Origin: Saccharopolyspora spinosa NRRL 18395
GTDB taxonomy: Bacteria; Actinomycetota; Actinomycetes; Mycobacteriales; Pseudonocardiaceae
DNA length: 64,000 nucleotides
Assembly (NCBI RefSeq): GCF_000194155.1
Contig: NZ_GL877879.1
Coordinates: forward strand, 263,871 to 327,870
Direction: 5' to 3'
Each line of letters starts with the position of its first letter. The stretch's first letter is position 1. Shown piece after piece: positions 32,948-41,120 of this stretch. The translations under genes and the position numbers were made by a program. The notes beneath the pieces were generated by a model. That model did no database searches, had not been told where the DNA came from, and saw only the letters and a list, made by a program, of their open reading frames with translations.

Positions 32948-33859
32948 TCAGTTCTCGACGGCTCGGAGCGCGTCGCGGACGTGGCCGTCGGAGACCGCCA
33001 GCGCCGCCGCCGCTCGCTCGATGTCGACGCCGGCGAGCAGGTGCACCAGCGCGGTCTTGAGGTCGCCGTCCGCCGCCGTGAGCGCTGCCGCGCACACCTC
33101 TTCGGAAGCTCCGGTCGCTTCCTGCAGGATGCTGATCGTGCGGCCGCGCAGCTTCGCGTTGGTGGCGAGCATGCTGACCATCAGGTTCGAGTAGGTCCGG
33201 CCCATCCGGATCATCACCGCGGTGGAGAACGAGGTAAGCACCAGCTTCTGCGCGGTGCCCGCCTTCATCCGGGTCGACCCGCTGATCGGCTCCGGCCCGG
33301 TGTCCACCGCGATCACCACGTCGGCCGGCACATTCCCGACGTTCGGGTTCGACGTCACCAGCGCGGTCCGCGCCCCGAGCCCCTGCGCGGCCTCCAACGC
33401 GCCGAGCACGTACGGCGTCCGCCCGGACGCCGCGAGCCCCAGGACGAAGTCGAGCCCGCTCGCGCCCTCGCGGATTGCGGCGGCACCGGATTCGACGTCG
33501 TCCTCGGCGTTCTCCACGGCGTGCAGGAAGGCCTGCGGGCCGCCGGCCTGGTGCGCGATGACCCAGTTCGGCGGCACGTTGAAGGTCGGGATCAGTTCGG
33601 CGGCGTCCAGCACCGCGAGCCGCCCGGAGGTACCCGCGCCGACGTAATGCACCCGGCCACCCGCGCGCAGCGCCGCGACGGCCATGTCCACCGCGCGGGC
33701 CAGCTCGGGCAGCACCCGGCCGACCGCAACCGGCACCGTCCGGTCCTCGCCGTTGAGGACGTGCAGGACGTCCAGGGTCGGCAGCAGGTCGATGTCCCTG
33801 GTACTGGGGTTGTTTCGTTCGGTGGGGGTGTCGACGCGGACCGCGCGGTCCCGGCTCAT
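32948..33859 (-). CDS. murQ: N-acetylmuramic acid 6-phosphate etherase
   Basis: This 303-residue SIS-domain protein has the MurQ features: TERNNPSTRDIDLL at the start, VGAGTSGRLAVLDAAELIPTFN with the first catalytic glutamate, HAVENAEDD with the second, VTSNPNVGNVPADVVIAVDTGPEPISGSTRMKAGTAQKLVL, and a C-terminal helical cap. It cleaves the lactyl ether of MurNAc-6-phosphate to give GlcNAc-6-phosphate and lactate, in peptidoglycan recycling. The ATG at 33859 has GGAGG upstream. It is 58 bases downstream of the murR-type regulator on the same strand, so they form an operon. Confidence 0.95.
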   Translation of the reverse strand: MSRDRAVRVDTPTERNNPSTRDIDLLPTLDVLHVLNGEDRTVPVAVGRVLPELARAVDMAVAALRAGGRVHYVGAGTSGRLAVLDAAELIPTFNVPPNWVIAHQAGGPQAFLHAVENAEDDVESGAAAIREGASGLDFVLGLAASGRTPYVLGALEAAQGLGARTALVTSNPNVGNVPADVVIAVDTGPEPISGSTRMKAGTAQKLVLTSFSTAVMIRMGRTYSNLMVSMLATNAKLRGRTISILQEATGASEEVCAAALTAADGDLKTALVHLLAGVDIERAAAALAVSDGHVRDALRAVEN

Positions 33860-33917
33860 CGCGCCTCCTGCGGCAATTGCGGGAACACCCGGTCGGGGTG
33901 CGGGTGGGGGTCGCGCA

Positions 33918-34838
33918 TCAGGTCTCCTTCTGCCGCCGGCGGTCCGGCCGGCTGCCGAGGCGGTGGCCACCCACCGCTTCGTAGGTGGCTTCCAGCGCTG
34001 CCTTCGCCTGGTCCAGGTGGCGTTGCGCGACGCCGATGAACAGGCAGTCGATCACGGTCAGCTGCCCGATGCGGCTGGCCATCGCGCCGGAGCGGTAGGT
34101 GGTCTCGCGCACCGCGGTGGTCAGCACGCGGTCGGCGACCTCGGTGATGGGCGAGCGGGCGAAGTTGGTCAAGGCGGCGGTGGTGGCTCCGCGTCGCCGC
34201 GCCTCGCGGAGTGCCTCGACCGTCTCGGCGGTGGCGCCCGTGTGCGAGATGCCGATGGCGACATCGCCTTCCCGCAGCACTGCCGCCGAGGTCAGCGCGT
34301 TGTGCGTGTCGGCCCAGGCAAAGCAGGTCAGGCCGATGCGGTGCAGCTTCTGCTGCAGGTCGAGCGCGACGAAGGCGCTGGCGCCGACGCCGTAGACGTC
34401 GATGCGGCGGGCCGCGGCGACGTCGTCGACGAGCCGCACCAGGATCGCGGCGTCCAGCTGATCCGCGGTCTCCTCGACCGCCTTGGCGTCGGCGTAACCG
34501 ACCTTCTCGATGATCTGCCCGAGGTCGTCGTCCGGGGCGATGTCGCTGCCCAGCTCGCGGTCCCGGGTGGAGGTGCGCGCCGTGTCGGCGGCGAGCGCGA
34601 TGCGCAGGTCCGGGTAGCCGCCGACGCCGATCGCCTTGCAGAACCGGGTGACGGTGGTTTCGCTGGTGCCAGCGGCCTCGGCGACCTCGGTGATGCTGCG
34701 CCGGGCGATCGAAGCCGGGTCGGCGAGCACGATGTTGGCCACGCGCTGTTCGGCTCGGGCGAGGCCGGGCAGCAGGGAGCGAATCTTGACGAGCGGGCTT
34801 GACTCGCCCGATTCGCGGAACGTGTCGTCAGTGGCCAT
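33918..34838 (-). CDS. murR: RpiR/MurR family transcriptional regulator
   Basis: This 306-residue protein has an N-terminal helix-turn-helix of the RpiR type (LARAEQRVANIVLADPASIARRSITEVAEAAGTSETTVTRFCKAIG) and a C-terminal SIS domain (IDVYGVGASAFVALDLQQKL, GISHTGATAETVEAL) that binds phosphosugars. Its position directly upstream of murQ on the same strand supports MurR function: sensing MurNAc-6-phosphate and controlling recycling genes. The gene symbol rests on that context. Palindromes with CGAAATCG half-sites upstream of nagZ and namZ are candidate targets. Confidence 0.85.
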   Translation of the reverse strand: MATDDTFRESGESSPLVKIRSLLPGLARAEQRVANIVLADPASIARRSITEVAEAAGTSETTVTRFCKAIGVGGYPDLRIALAADTARTSTRDRELGSDIAPDDDLGQIIEKVGYADAKAVEETADQLDAAILVRLVDDVAAARRIDVYGVGASAFVALDLQQKLHRIGLTCFAWADTHNALTSAAVLREGDVAIGISHTGATAETVEALREARRRGATTAALTNFARSPITEVADRVLTTAVRETTYRSGAMASRIGQLTVIDCLFIGVAQRHLDQAKAALEATYEAVGGHRLGSRPDRRRQKET

Positions 34839-35388
34839 GTGGGAAACTTACTAACCGCAGCTTGCGCAGGTCAATGGGCGTCTTCTGGGTTTCCGCTCGG
34901 AGGACGCGGCAAACTCATACCCAGGTTGCATCCGAACCCAACTACTCCGAAAGGGGTAATTGCTGGTCCGCGCGGTGACGTTGCGATTCACGCCCGGCGT
35001 CATGCACCCCGAAACACCTGCCGTCCTTGATCGAAACATTTCTGCCCAACACTGCCGTCCGCACGCGCGTTCGGGGAGGACGCATCGGATGGCCGTCGGG
35101 GCAACGCGAAGCGATCCGCAGAAGGACCAGGCGGTGCGCGAGAAGCTGGTGGACTACACGCAGCGGTTCACCCCCCGCAGCTATCGCCGGTGGAAGCCCA
35201 GAGCGGTGGCGACGACGGCGCTGGGCGGCCACGTGGCCGAAGGCGCGTTTTTTTCAGAATGTCCTCGCGGTCCCGCGGAATTGCCGACACTTCGACTCCC
35301 TCCAACGGTTGCGGCTGCGGTCCGACACTGCCCGCCCGCGACCCGCCACTCGAGTCGAACGGTTCCCGAACGGAGCGGCCGGCCGGGA
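34839..35388. other. Intergenic region between murR and the MarR gene
   Basis: This region contains the murR promoter area and the remnant of a permease start at 35089. A run of seven T occurs near 35249. No intact gene is present. Confidence 0.5.
35089..35240 (+). pseudogene. Remnant of the N-terminus of a permease
   Basis: An ATG at 35089 with GGGGAGGA upstream reads MAVGATRSDPQKDQAVREKL, then DYTQRFTPRSYRRWKPRAVATTALGG, after which the similarity stops. I recall this opening from actinobacterial NCS1 / purine-cytosine-permease-like transporters, where the first membrane helix follows T-A-L-G-G. Here the frame continues without a hydrophobic helix, so the gene is truncated by deletion. The family assignment is from memory of the motif and is tentative. 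The start codon and its ribosome site appear intact. Confidence 0.4.
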
Positions 35389-35802
35389 TCAGCGGTCGGC
35401 GAGGGCCCGTTGGAGCAGGCCGTGCAGGGCTTGCTGTTCCGCTTGGGTGAGTCCGGCCAGCGGGGTGTTCACCGAGAAGCGCTCGATGATCTGCGCGCGC
35501 TGCCGCTCGCCCTCGGCGGTCAGGGCGAGTTGTTTGGCGCGGCGGTCACGCGGGTGCGGCTGCCGGGTGACCAGGCCGTTTTTCTCCAGCCGGTCCACCA
35601 CGAAGGTCACGTTCGATGTCGCGCAGTGCATCCGGTCGGCGAGTTCGCGCATGGTCAGCGGTTCGCTCAGCTCGCGCAGCGCGATCGCCTGGGGCGCGGT
35701 GAGGTTGGTGTCGGCTATGCAGCCGCGCACGTGTTCGTTGATGTTGTGCGCGAGCTCGCTGATCAGGCCGCAGAGTTCGCGCGCGGCCATCGGCTCGTCC
35801 AT
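35389..35802 (-). CDS. MarR family transcriptional regulator
   Basis: This 137-residue protein has the winged helix of the MarR family: LTAPQAIALRELSEPLTMREL, recognition helix CATSNVTFVVDRLEKNGLV, wing RQPHPRDRRAKQLALTAEG. The helices at either end form the dimer interface. Such regulators bind palindromes near their own promoters and often sense phenolic ligands or oxidants. The palindrome at 35811-35824, nine bases upstream of the start, is a good candidate for autoregulation. No obvious target gene is adjacent, as the neighbour on the other side is a remnant. Confidence 0.93.
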   Translation of the reverse strand: MDEPMAARELCGLISELAHNINEHVRGCIADTNLTAPQAIALRELSEPLTMRELADRMHCATSNVTFVVDRLEKNGLVTRQPHPRDRRAKQLALTAEGERQRAQIIERFSVNTPLAGLTQAEQQALHGLLQRALADR

Positions 35803-35810
35803 GTAACGAG

Positions 35811-35824
35811 TCTAGCAAGCTAGA
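35811..35824. promoter_or_regulatory. Palindrome upstream of the MarR gene
   Basis: TCTAG-CAAG-CTAGA lies nine bases upstream of the MarR start codon in an AT-rich stretch that also contains AACT and AGTT half-sites. It fits an autoregulatory operator. Confidence 0.45.
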
Positions 35825-35902
35825 ACTGTTTTAACTCTAATAGTTTAAGTTGTTAGTTCATATCCCATGAACTATGCACAGCGCTCAATGGAATTCGGAC
35901 TT

Positions 35903-35995
35903 CGATTTCCATTGAAATCGCGGACCTCCGGCGCGTCGGATGCACGACACGCCGGAGGATGTGGACAACTTCCGCAACTTCCATTGAAGTTGCGG
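35903..35995. repeat. Two palindromes of the TTTC-CATT-GAAA family
   Basis: CGATTTC-CATT-GAAATCG lies at 35903-35920 and CCGCAACTTC-CATT-GAAGTTGCGG spans 35972-35995. Both are perfect. The second ends nine bases from the stop of the minus-strand serine hydrolase and likely terminates it. Confidence 0.75.
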
Positions 35996-36004
35996 ACTTC
36001 CGCG

Positions 36005-37741
36005 TCAGCGGTCGGTCGAAAGCCAGCCGTCGGGGTGGAGGCGGTTCGCTTGGAGCTCGCCGTCCAACAAGGTCGCGTCGCGATCGGCCACGAGGATGCC
36101 GTCCACGTTCACGCCCCGGCCGGAGTACATGCCGTCGGGGGCGTAGCGCCACCGCAGGCGCACCTGCTGGCCGGCGTCCGCGTCGACCGTGCCGCGCACC
36201 TTCCACCAGCTCCGGTGTCCCGCCCCGGCCAACGAGCTCTGCGGCCCGTCGGGAGCACCAGGGCCGGACGCGCGGACGGTCACCGGCTGCCACCCAGCAC
36301 CGTCCACACTGGCCTCCACGAGCAGCGGGTCCGTCCCGTCGCTGTCGTGCTGGGTATCCACGAACGCGAAGAACGACACCTGCGTCGGGCCGCTGACCGG
36401 TCCCAGCGCGTCAGTCGTCAACGTCCCACCGCGCTCGGAGAACCACGATTCGGAACCCAGCGCCGGATCCACGGCGAGCGACCGCGCCATGCCCTGCGCC
36501 AGTGCCTGCCGGGCGGGGTTGTTCGATCCCCAGTCCCGCGACGGGTGCACCCGGTTGGTGAGCAGCACCGCCACCGAGCGGGACGCCGGGTCGATCACCA
36601 GCGACGTGCCGGTGAAGCCGGTGTGGCCCGCGGTGCGCGGCCCGCTGAGCCCGGCCATGTACCAGCGCTGGTCGAGCTCGAAGCCCAAACCGTGGGCGTT
36701 GCCGGGGAAAGCGCTGTTGAAGTTGGTCAGCATGTTCTCGACGCTGACCTTGGACAGGATGCGGTTGCCGCCGTAGGTGCCGCCGTTGAGCAGCGCCTGC
36801 CCCAGCGTCGCGAGGTCGTCGGCGGTGGAGAACACCCCGGCGTGGCCGGCGACCCCGCCCAGCGACCACGCGTTCTCGTCGTGGACCTGGCCACGCACCA
36901 TGCCGCGCGGCGGCTCGGCCTCGTCTTCCGTCGCCGCGATGCGATGCAGCTCCGAGGCTGGCGGGTTGTAGCCGGTGTCGGTCATGCCCAGCGGCCCGGT
37001 GATCCGGTGCGCCACCACCTGGTCCAGCGGGGCACCCACGACGCGCGCGACCAGCAAGCCGAGGGTGATCATGTTCGGGTCGGAGTAGGTGTAGTGGGTG
37101 CCGGGCGGGAACTCCGGCGTCAGCTGCATGATCGACGGAATCCGCTGGTCCGCGGGCAGTTTCCAGAGCTTCACCTCGGCCTGCAGCCCGGAGGTGTGGG
37201 TGAGCAGCTGCCGGACGGTGATCGACTGCTTGCCGTTGACGCCGAACTCCGGCAGGTAATCGGCGACCGGCGAGTCCGGGTCCACCTCTCCGTCGTCGAT
37301 CAGCTGCAGCACCGCGATCGAGGTGAACAGCTTGCTGATCGAGGCGACGTCGAAGATCGTGTCGGGCCGCATCGGTTCGCGCTGGTCGGCGGGCAGTTCG
37401 GTGCCCTTGCCGTCGGAGTAGCGCAGCTCGTCGCCCGCCGCTTCGCGGCGCACCACGACGCCGTCGTGCGCCAGCAGGCTGACCGCGCCCGCGTACATCG
37501 GGTGTTCGAGGCCGGGCGTCTTGTTAGTCCAGGCCGCCATCTGCCGCAGCGCCGCATCGATGGGTCCGGGATCGAGCCCCACTCCTTCGGGCGTGCCGTC
37601 CCGCAACACGGTGGCGGCGGGGGCGAATCCCTCCTGCGGGCGGTCGAAGTGGCCGTCTACGCGGCCGGGCGCCGCCGTGGCCGACCCCGCCAGCGCGGTG
37701 ACCGAAAGCAGCGCCACCGCCGCCAGAATGGTCTTGCCCAT
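36005..37741 (-). CDS. Secreted serine hydrolase of the beta-lactamase class C fold, AmiE-like
   Basis: This 578-residue protein has a signal peptide (MGKTILAAVALLSVTALAGSA) and a class C beta-lactamase/esterase domain with the S-x-x-K motif (VASISKLF), Y-S-D (YTYSDPN) and H-T-G (AGHTGFTGTS). The last 140 residues form an extra beta-rich domain with WWKVRGTVDADAGQQVRLRWRY. In B. subtilis the similar AmiE (YbbE) is a muramyl-L-alanine amidase encoded with nagZ, namZ and murQ. The same company here supports that role, but a plain esterase or peptidase is possible. GAGGGGG precedes the ATG at 37741. It is ten bases from the namZ stop, in one operon. Confidence 0.8.
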   Translation of the reverse strand: MGKTILAAVALLSVTALAGSATAAPGRVDGHFDRPQEGFAPAATVLRDGTPEGVGLDPGPIDAALRQMAAWTNKTPGLEHPMYAGAVSLLAHDGVVVRREAAGDELRYSDGKGTELPADQREPMRPDTIFDVASISKLFTSIAVLQLIDDGEVDPDSPVADYLPEFGVNGKQSITVRQLLTHTSGLQAEVKLWKLPADQRIPSIMQLTPEFPPGTHYTYSDPNMITLGLLVARVVGAPLDQVVAHRITGPLGMTDTGYNPPASELHRIAATEDEAEPPRGMVRGQVHDENAWSLGGVAGHAGVFSTADDLATLGQALLNGGTYGGNRILSKVSVENMLTNFNSAFPGNAHGLGFELDQRWYMAGLSGPRTAGHTGFTGTSLVIDPASRSVAVLLTNRVHPSRDWGSNNPARQALAQGMARSLAVDPALGSESWFSERGGTLTTDALGPVSGPTQVSFFAFVDTQHDSDGTDPLLVEASVDGAGWQPVTVRASGPGAPDGPQSSLAGAGHRSWWKVRGTVDADAGQQVRLRWRYAPDGMYSGRGVNVDGILVADRDATLLDGELQANRLHPDGWLSTDR

Positions 37742-37751
37742 CGCGTCCCCC

Positions 37752-39002
37752 TCAGCGGTAAAGCAGGTACGGTTCGCGTTGTCGTTGGAAGTCCGCCACG
37801 TCGCTCTGCCAGGCGCCGACGATCTCGTGCGCGTCGGCCCCCGCATCGACCATCGTGCGCAGCCGCTCCGAACCGGACAACTTGTCGATCATGTTGTCCG
37901 GCCGCCAGCCGAAGACCTGTGGGTACAGCCGGCGAGCGGTGACGATCATCGAGACCGAGGCGCCGATCGCGTCGATCTCGCCGTTGCGGTACACCTGCAC
38001 GCCGCCGCAGGTCTCGTTGGCGTGCTTGGAGAAGGTCGGCACGAAGTAGGTTTCGCGGAATCGGAGTCCCGGTAGCCCGGCGGCGTTGAGCTCCTCCGCC
38101 CACCGCCAGTCGATGCCGGGCGCGCCGATGATCTCGAACGGCCTCGTGGTGCCCCGGCCTTCGGACAGCAAGGTTCCCTCGAACAGCCCTGTCCCGGGGT
38201 ACACCGCCGCGGTGTCCGGGGTCGGCATGTTCGGGCTGGGCGGCACCCACGGCAGCCCAACGTCCGCACTGCGCCCGCGCCAGCCCTCGACGCGGATCAC
38301 GTCCAGCCGGTCCAGCGGGCTCGGCAGGTACTCGCGGTCGAACAGCTGCGCCAGTTCGCCGACGGTCATGCCGTGTTGCTGCACGATCGGCAGCAGCCCG
38401 ACGCCGGAGGCGAACCGCGGGTCCAGCCGTGGCCCGGCCACCCGGGCGCCGATCGGATTCGGCCGGTCGAGCACCAGGAACGCCGCGCCGATCTGGTGCG
38501 CCGCCTGCATCGCGGTGTACATCGTCCAGATGTAGGTGTAGAAGCGGGCGCCCACGTCGGCGATGTCGAACACGACCTGCTCGACGCCCGCCTTGCGGAA
38601 CATATCGGCAAGCTTCGCGGCGTCGGCCCCGTACGCGTCGTACACCGGCAGCCCGGTGCGCGGATCGCGGTAGTCGCCCTCCGAGCCGCCGGCCTGGGAC
38701 GTGCCGCGGAACCCGTGCTCCGGCCCGAAAACCGCGGCGACGTCCACCTCGCCGCTGGCGTGCATGGCATCCACGACGTGCTCCAACGACGCCAGCACGC
38801 CGGTCGGGTTGGTCACCACCCCGATCCGGCGGCCGGTGACGTCCTGCCAGTCCCGCGCGGCTAGGACGTCCGCGCCGGTCTCGACCGCGGAACCGAGTTC
38901 GGTGGCTGGCGGGGCGGCGCACGCGGAGCTCGCCGCGAGGCCGACTGCGGGCACGGACAGCGCAGCCGCAGTCAGGAAGCCCCGTCGATTCACACCACTC
39001 AT
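37752..39002 (-). CDS. namZ: Exo-beta-N-acetylmuramidase NamZ (DUF1343)
   Basis: This 416-residue protein has a Tat signal (NRRGFLTAAALSVPAVGLA) and the DUF1343 features: RIGVVTNPTGVLASL, AVFGPEHGFRGTSQAG, GLPVYDAYG, QVVFDIADVGARFYTYIWTM and VLDRPNPIGA. The family was shown to release MurNAc from the ends of peptidoglycan fragments. The Tat signal implies export in folded form. It lies between nagZ and the AmiE-like gene, as in the ybb operon of B. subtilis. The ATG at 39002 begins the twin-arginine signal; upstream methionines lack it. A palindrome lies 48 bases upstream. Confidence 0.9.
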   Translation of the reverse strand: MSGVNRRGFLTAAALSVPAVGLAASSACAAPPATELGSAVETGADVLAARDWQDVTGRRIGVVTNPTGVLASLEHVVDAMHASGEVDVAAVFGPEHGFRGTSQAGGSEGDYRDPRTGLPVYDAYGADAAKLADMFRKAGVEQVVFDIADVGARFYTYIWTMYTAMQAAHQIGAAFLVLDRPNPIGARVAGPRLDPRFASGVGLLPIVQQHGMTVGELAQLFDREYLPSPLDRLDVIRVEGWRGRSADVGLPWVPPSPNMPTPDTAAVYPGTGLFEGTLLSEGRGTTRPFEIIGAPGIDWRWAEELNAAGLPGLRFRETYFVPTFSKHANETCGGVQVYRNGEIDAIGASVSMIVTARRLYPQVFGWRPDNMIDKLSGSERLRTMVDAGADAHEIVGAWQSDVADFQRQREPYLLYR

Positions 39003-39049
39003 GCGTGTCCTTTCCGTGTCCACCATGCTCCGCCCCGGGTTCTCGGGCT

Positions 39050-39071
39050 GGCGATTTCGCGCGAAATCGCC
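39050..39071. promoter_or_regulatory. Perfect palindrome upstream of namZ
   Basis: The core is CGATTTCG-CG-CGAAATCG (39052-39069), with two more paired bases on each side. It is 48 bases upstream of namZ and just past the nagZ stop. The same half-site occurs upstream of nagZ. It may be an operator, a terminator, or both. Confidence 0.5.
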
Positions 39072-39074
39072 CAT

Positions 39075-40850
39075 TTACCAGGTCAGACCGTGGCCGAACG
39101 GGTACTTGTCGACGCCGGGCTGGTGCGGGTCGGGCACCGGGACCGGCAGCTTGCCGACCGGGACGATCTCGCCGAAGAGCAACCTCGCCAGCGATTCCAT
39201 CGCCACCGCCTTGTCCGAGTAGGTGGCGATCCAGGCGGGCAGTTCGACGTACGCCGCGTCGTACGGGTCGCGCACGGCGACCGCGACGACCGGCTTCCCG
39301 GTCTGCTGCAGGGCGCGGACCAGGTCGAGCTGCGCCTTGTTGTCCGGGTTCCAAGCGGCGTTGGTCAGCACCACCGCGATGTCGTTGCGCCTTGCCTCTT
39401 CGACGGCCTGGTTGATCTGCTCCGGGGTCGGCTTCAAGCCCGTCGCCAACGCCGTCGTCCGCGGGCCGCGCGCCTTGATGCGCTCCGCCAGCGCGGCGGT
39501 CGCCTTGTCCCCGGCGCCGGTCACGAACATCGTCGTCGGCGGCTTCAGCGGCAGCATCCCGTCGTTGCGCAGCACCGTCGTGGTGCGGTCGGTGATGGCT
39601 TGCGCTTCGAAAAGGTGCTTCCGCGTCCCGACGATCTTGTCTACTTTGGACACATCGACGAACGGGTTGTCCAGCACGCCACGGGCGGACTTCAGCGCGA
39701 GGATGCGCTTCACGCTCTCATCGATGCGCTGCTCGGTGAGCTGGCCGGTGCGCACCGCGTTGACCACGCCGTCGATGGCGACCGGCACGTTGAACGGTAT
39801 CAGCATCACGTCGGCCCCGGCCTTGAGCGCCAGCACCGGGATCTCGGCGTCGGTGTGTTTCTCCCGCACGCCGTCCATCTTCAGCGAGTCGGTGACGATC
39901 ACGCCTTGGTAGCCGAGCTCGTTGCGCAGCATCCCGGTGAGCACGTTCGGCGCGAGCGTCGACGGCTCACCGGAGTCGTCGAGCTTGGGCACCACGATGT
40001 GCGCGCTCATCACCATGTCGGTCCCGGCGCCGATCGCTTCCCTGAACGGCGGCGCGTCCAGCTGCTCCCACTGCTGCCGGTCGTGCTCGATCACCGGCAG
40101 CGAGGTGTGGCTGTCCTGGTTGGTGTCGCCGTGCCCCGGAAAGTGCTTGACCGAGGCCGACACCGTCTCGCCCGGCTTGGCCGAGTCCTCGTAGCCGCGG
40201 ACCTGCGCGGCGGTGAGCTGCGCGGCGAGCGCTGGATCGGAGGAGAACGACCGCACCCCGATCACCGGGTTCGCCGGGTTGACGTTGACGTCGCCGCTCG
40301 GCGCGAAGTTCAGGTTCAGCCCCATCGCACGCAGTTCCTGTCCGGTGATCGCGGCCGAGCGGCTTGCGTCTTCAGGGTTGCGGCTGGCGCCGAGCGCCAT
40401 GTTGCCCGGGAACTGGGTGGCCGGCTCCGGGATGCGGGTGATCTGCCCCTGCTCCTGGTCCGTAGAGATCAGCAGCGGCACCTTCGCGCCCGAGGTGAGC
40501 GCGGCGTTCTGCAGGCCGTTGGACAGCTCCGCGATCTGCTTGGGGTCGTAGAGGCTGTCGGTCCAGGCGAAATGGATGATGCCGCCGAGGTGGTACTTCT
40601 GCACCACCTGCGCCGGGGTGTCGACGCCGAACTCCTCCTGGTTCTTCGGGTGCGGCGTGTCCGCGGTGCGGCCGTACGCGTAGGTGATGAACAGCTGCCC
40701 GACCTTCTCCTCCAGCGTCATCTGCTTGAGCAGTTCGTCAGGTGACAGCCGTTGCGCCGGAGCGACTGCGCCGCCGGTCGCGGAAAGTGCTGCGGCGCCG
40801 ATGGCGATGGCGCTCAGCGCGACAACGGCGCGGCGCGCTCGGGTCTTCAC
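39075..40850 (-). CDS. nagZ: Beta-N-acetylglucosaminidase, GH3 (NagZ-like), secreted
   Basis: This protein of 591 residues has a signal peptide (basic start, then VVALSAIAIGAAALSATGGAVA) and a GH3 catalytic domain. It has LISTDQEQGQITRI, LNFAPSGDVNVNP, the NagZ-type loop KHFPGHGDTNQDSHTSLP that carries the Asp-His general acid/base pair, and VIVTDSLKMDGV with the nucleophile aspartate. A C-terminal GH3 C-like domain follows, as in B. subtilis NagZ (YbbD). It removes GlcNAc from muropeptides or cell-wall ends outside the cell. GTG 40850 has GGAGG upstream. It is first in the operon with namZ and the AmiE-like gene. Confidence 0.93.
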   Translation of the reverse strand: MKTRARRAVVALSAIAIGAAALSATGGAVAPAQRLSPDELLKQMTLEEKVGQLFITYAYGRTADTPHPKNQEEFGVDTPAQVVQKYHLGGIIHFAWTDSLYDPKQIAELSNGLQNAALTSGAKVPLLISTDQEQGQITRIPEPATQFPGNMALGASRNPEDASRSAAITGQELRAMGLNLNFAPSGDVNVNPANPVIGVRSFSSDPALAAQLTAAQVRGYEDSAKPGETVSASVKHFPGHGDTNQDSHTSLPVIEHDRQQWEQLDAPPFREAIGAGTDMVMSAHIVVPKLDDSGEPSTLAPNVLTGMLRNELGYQGVIVTDSLKMDGVREKHTDAEIPVLALKAGADVMLIPFNVPVAIDGVVNAVRTGQLTEQRIDESVKRILALKSARGVLDNPFVDVSKVDKIVGTRKHLFEAQAITDRTTTVLRNDGMLPLKPPTTMFVTGAGDKATAALAERIKARGPRTTALATGLKPTPEQINQAVEEARRNDIAVVLTNAAWNPDNKAQLDLVRALQQTGKPVVAVAVRDPYDAAYVELPAWIATYSDKAVAMESLARLLFGEIVPVGKLPVPVPDPHQPGVDKYPFGHGLTW

Positions 40851-40900
40851 GTTGGCCTCCCTGCGGGCGGGGGATTTCGCCGGGCGGAAAGTGTTCACCA

Positions 40901-40918
40901 CGAAATCGGTCGATTTCG
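40901..40918. promoter_or_regulatory. Palindrome upstream of nagZ
   Basis: CGAAATCG-GT-CGATTTCG is a perfect inverted repeat 50 bases upstream of the nagZ start. It uses the same half-site as the palindrome at 39050 and is a candidate MurR operator. Confidence 0.5.
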
Positions 40919-41083
40919 AAAGTTACCCACGCGGCTCGCGCCGGTCAACGCTGTGCATCGGCGTGGGCACAGGCAGTCCCGCAAAGAGGGCTTTGGTCGG
41001 CGCAATCCTGCCTGCGGCATCGGGCCGATCTGGTGGAGAACTCCGGCGCACGCGAGCCGCGTGGCGAACGACCCCGCACATAC

Positions 41084-41120
41084 GGCGGCGGCCCGTCGAT
41101 CAGATCGACGGGCCGCCGCC
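41084..41120. terminator. 17-bp perfect hairpin with three-base loop
   Basis: GGCGGCGGCCCGTCGAT (41084-41100) is exactly complementary to 41104-41120. It is about 330 bases past the stop of the minus-strand HAD gene and 230 bases upstream of nagZ. Confidence 0.7.

Noticed and set aside
35246..35256. T-run near 35249 as an intrinsic terminator
   Set aside because: No stable stem precedes it on either strand at the right distance.
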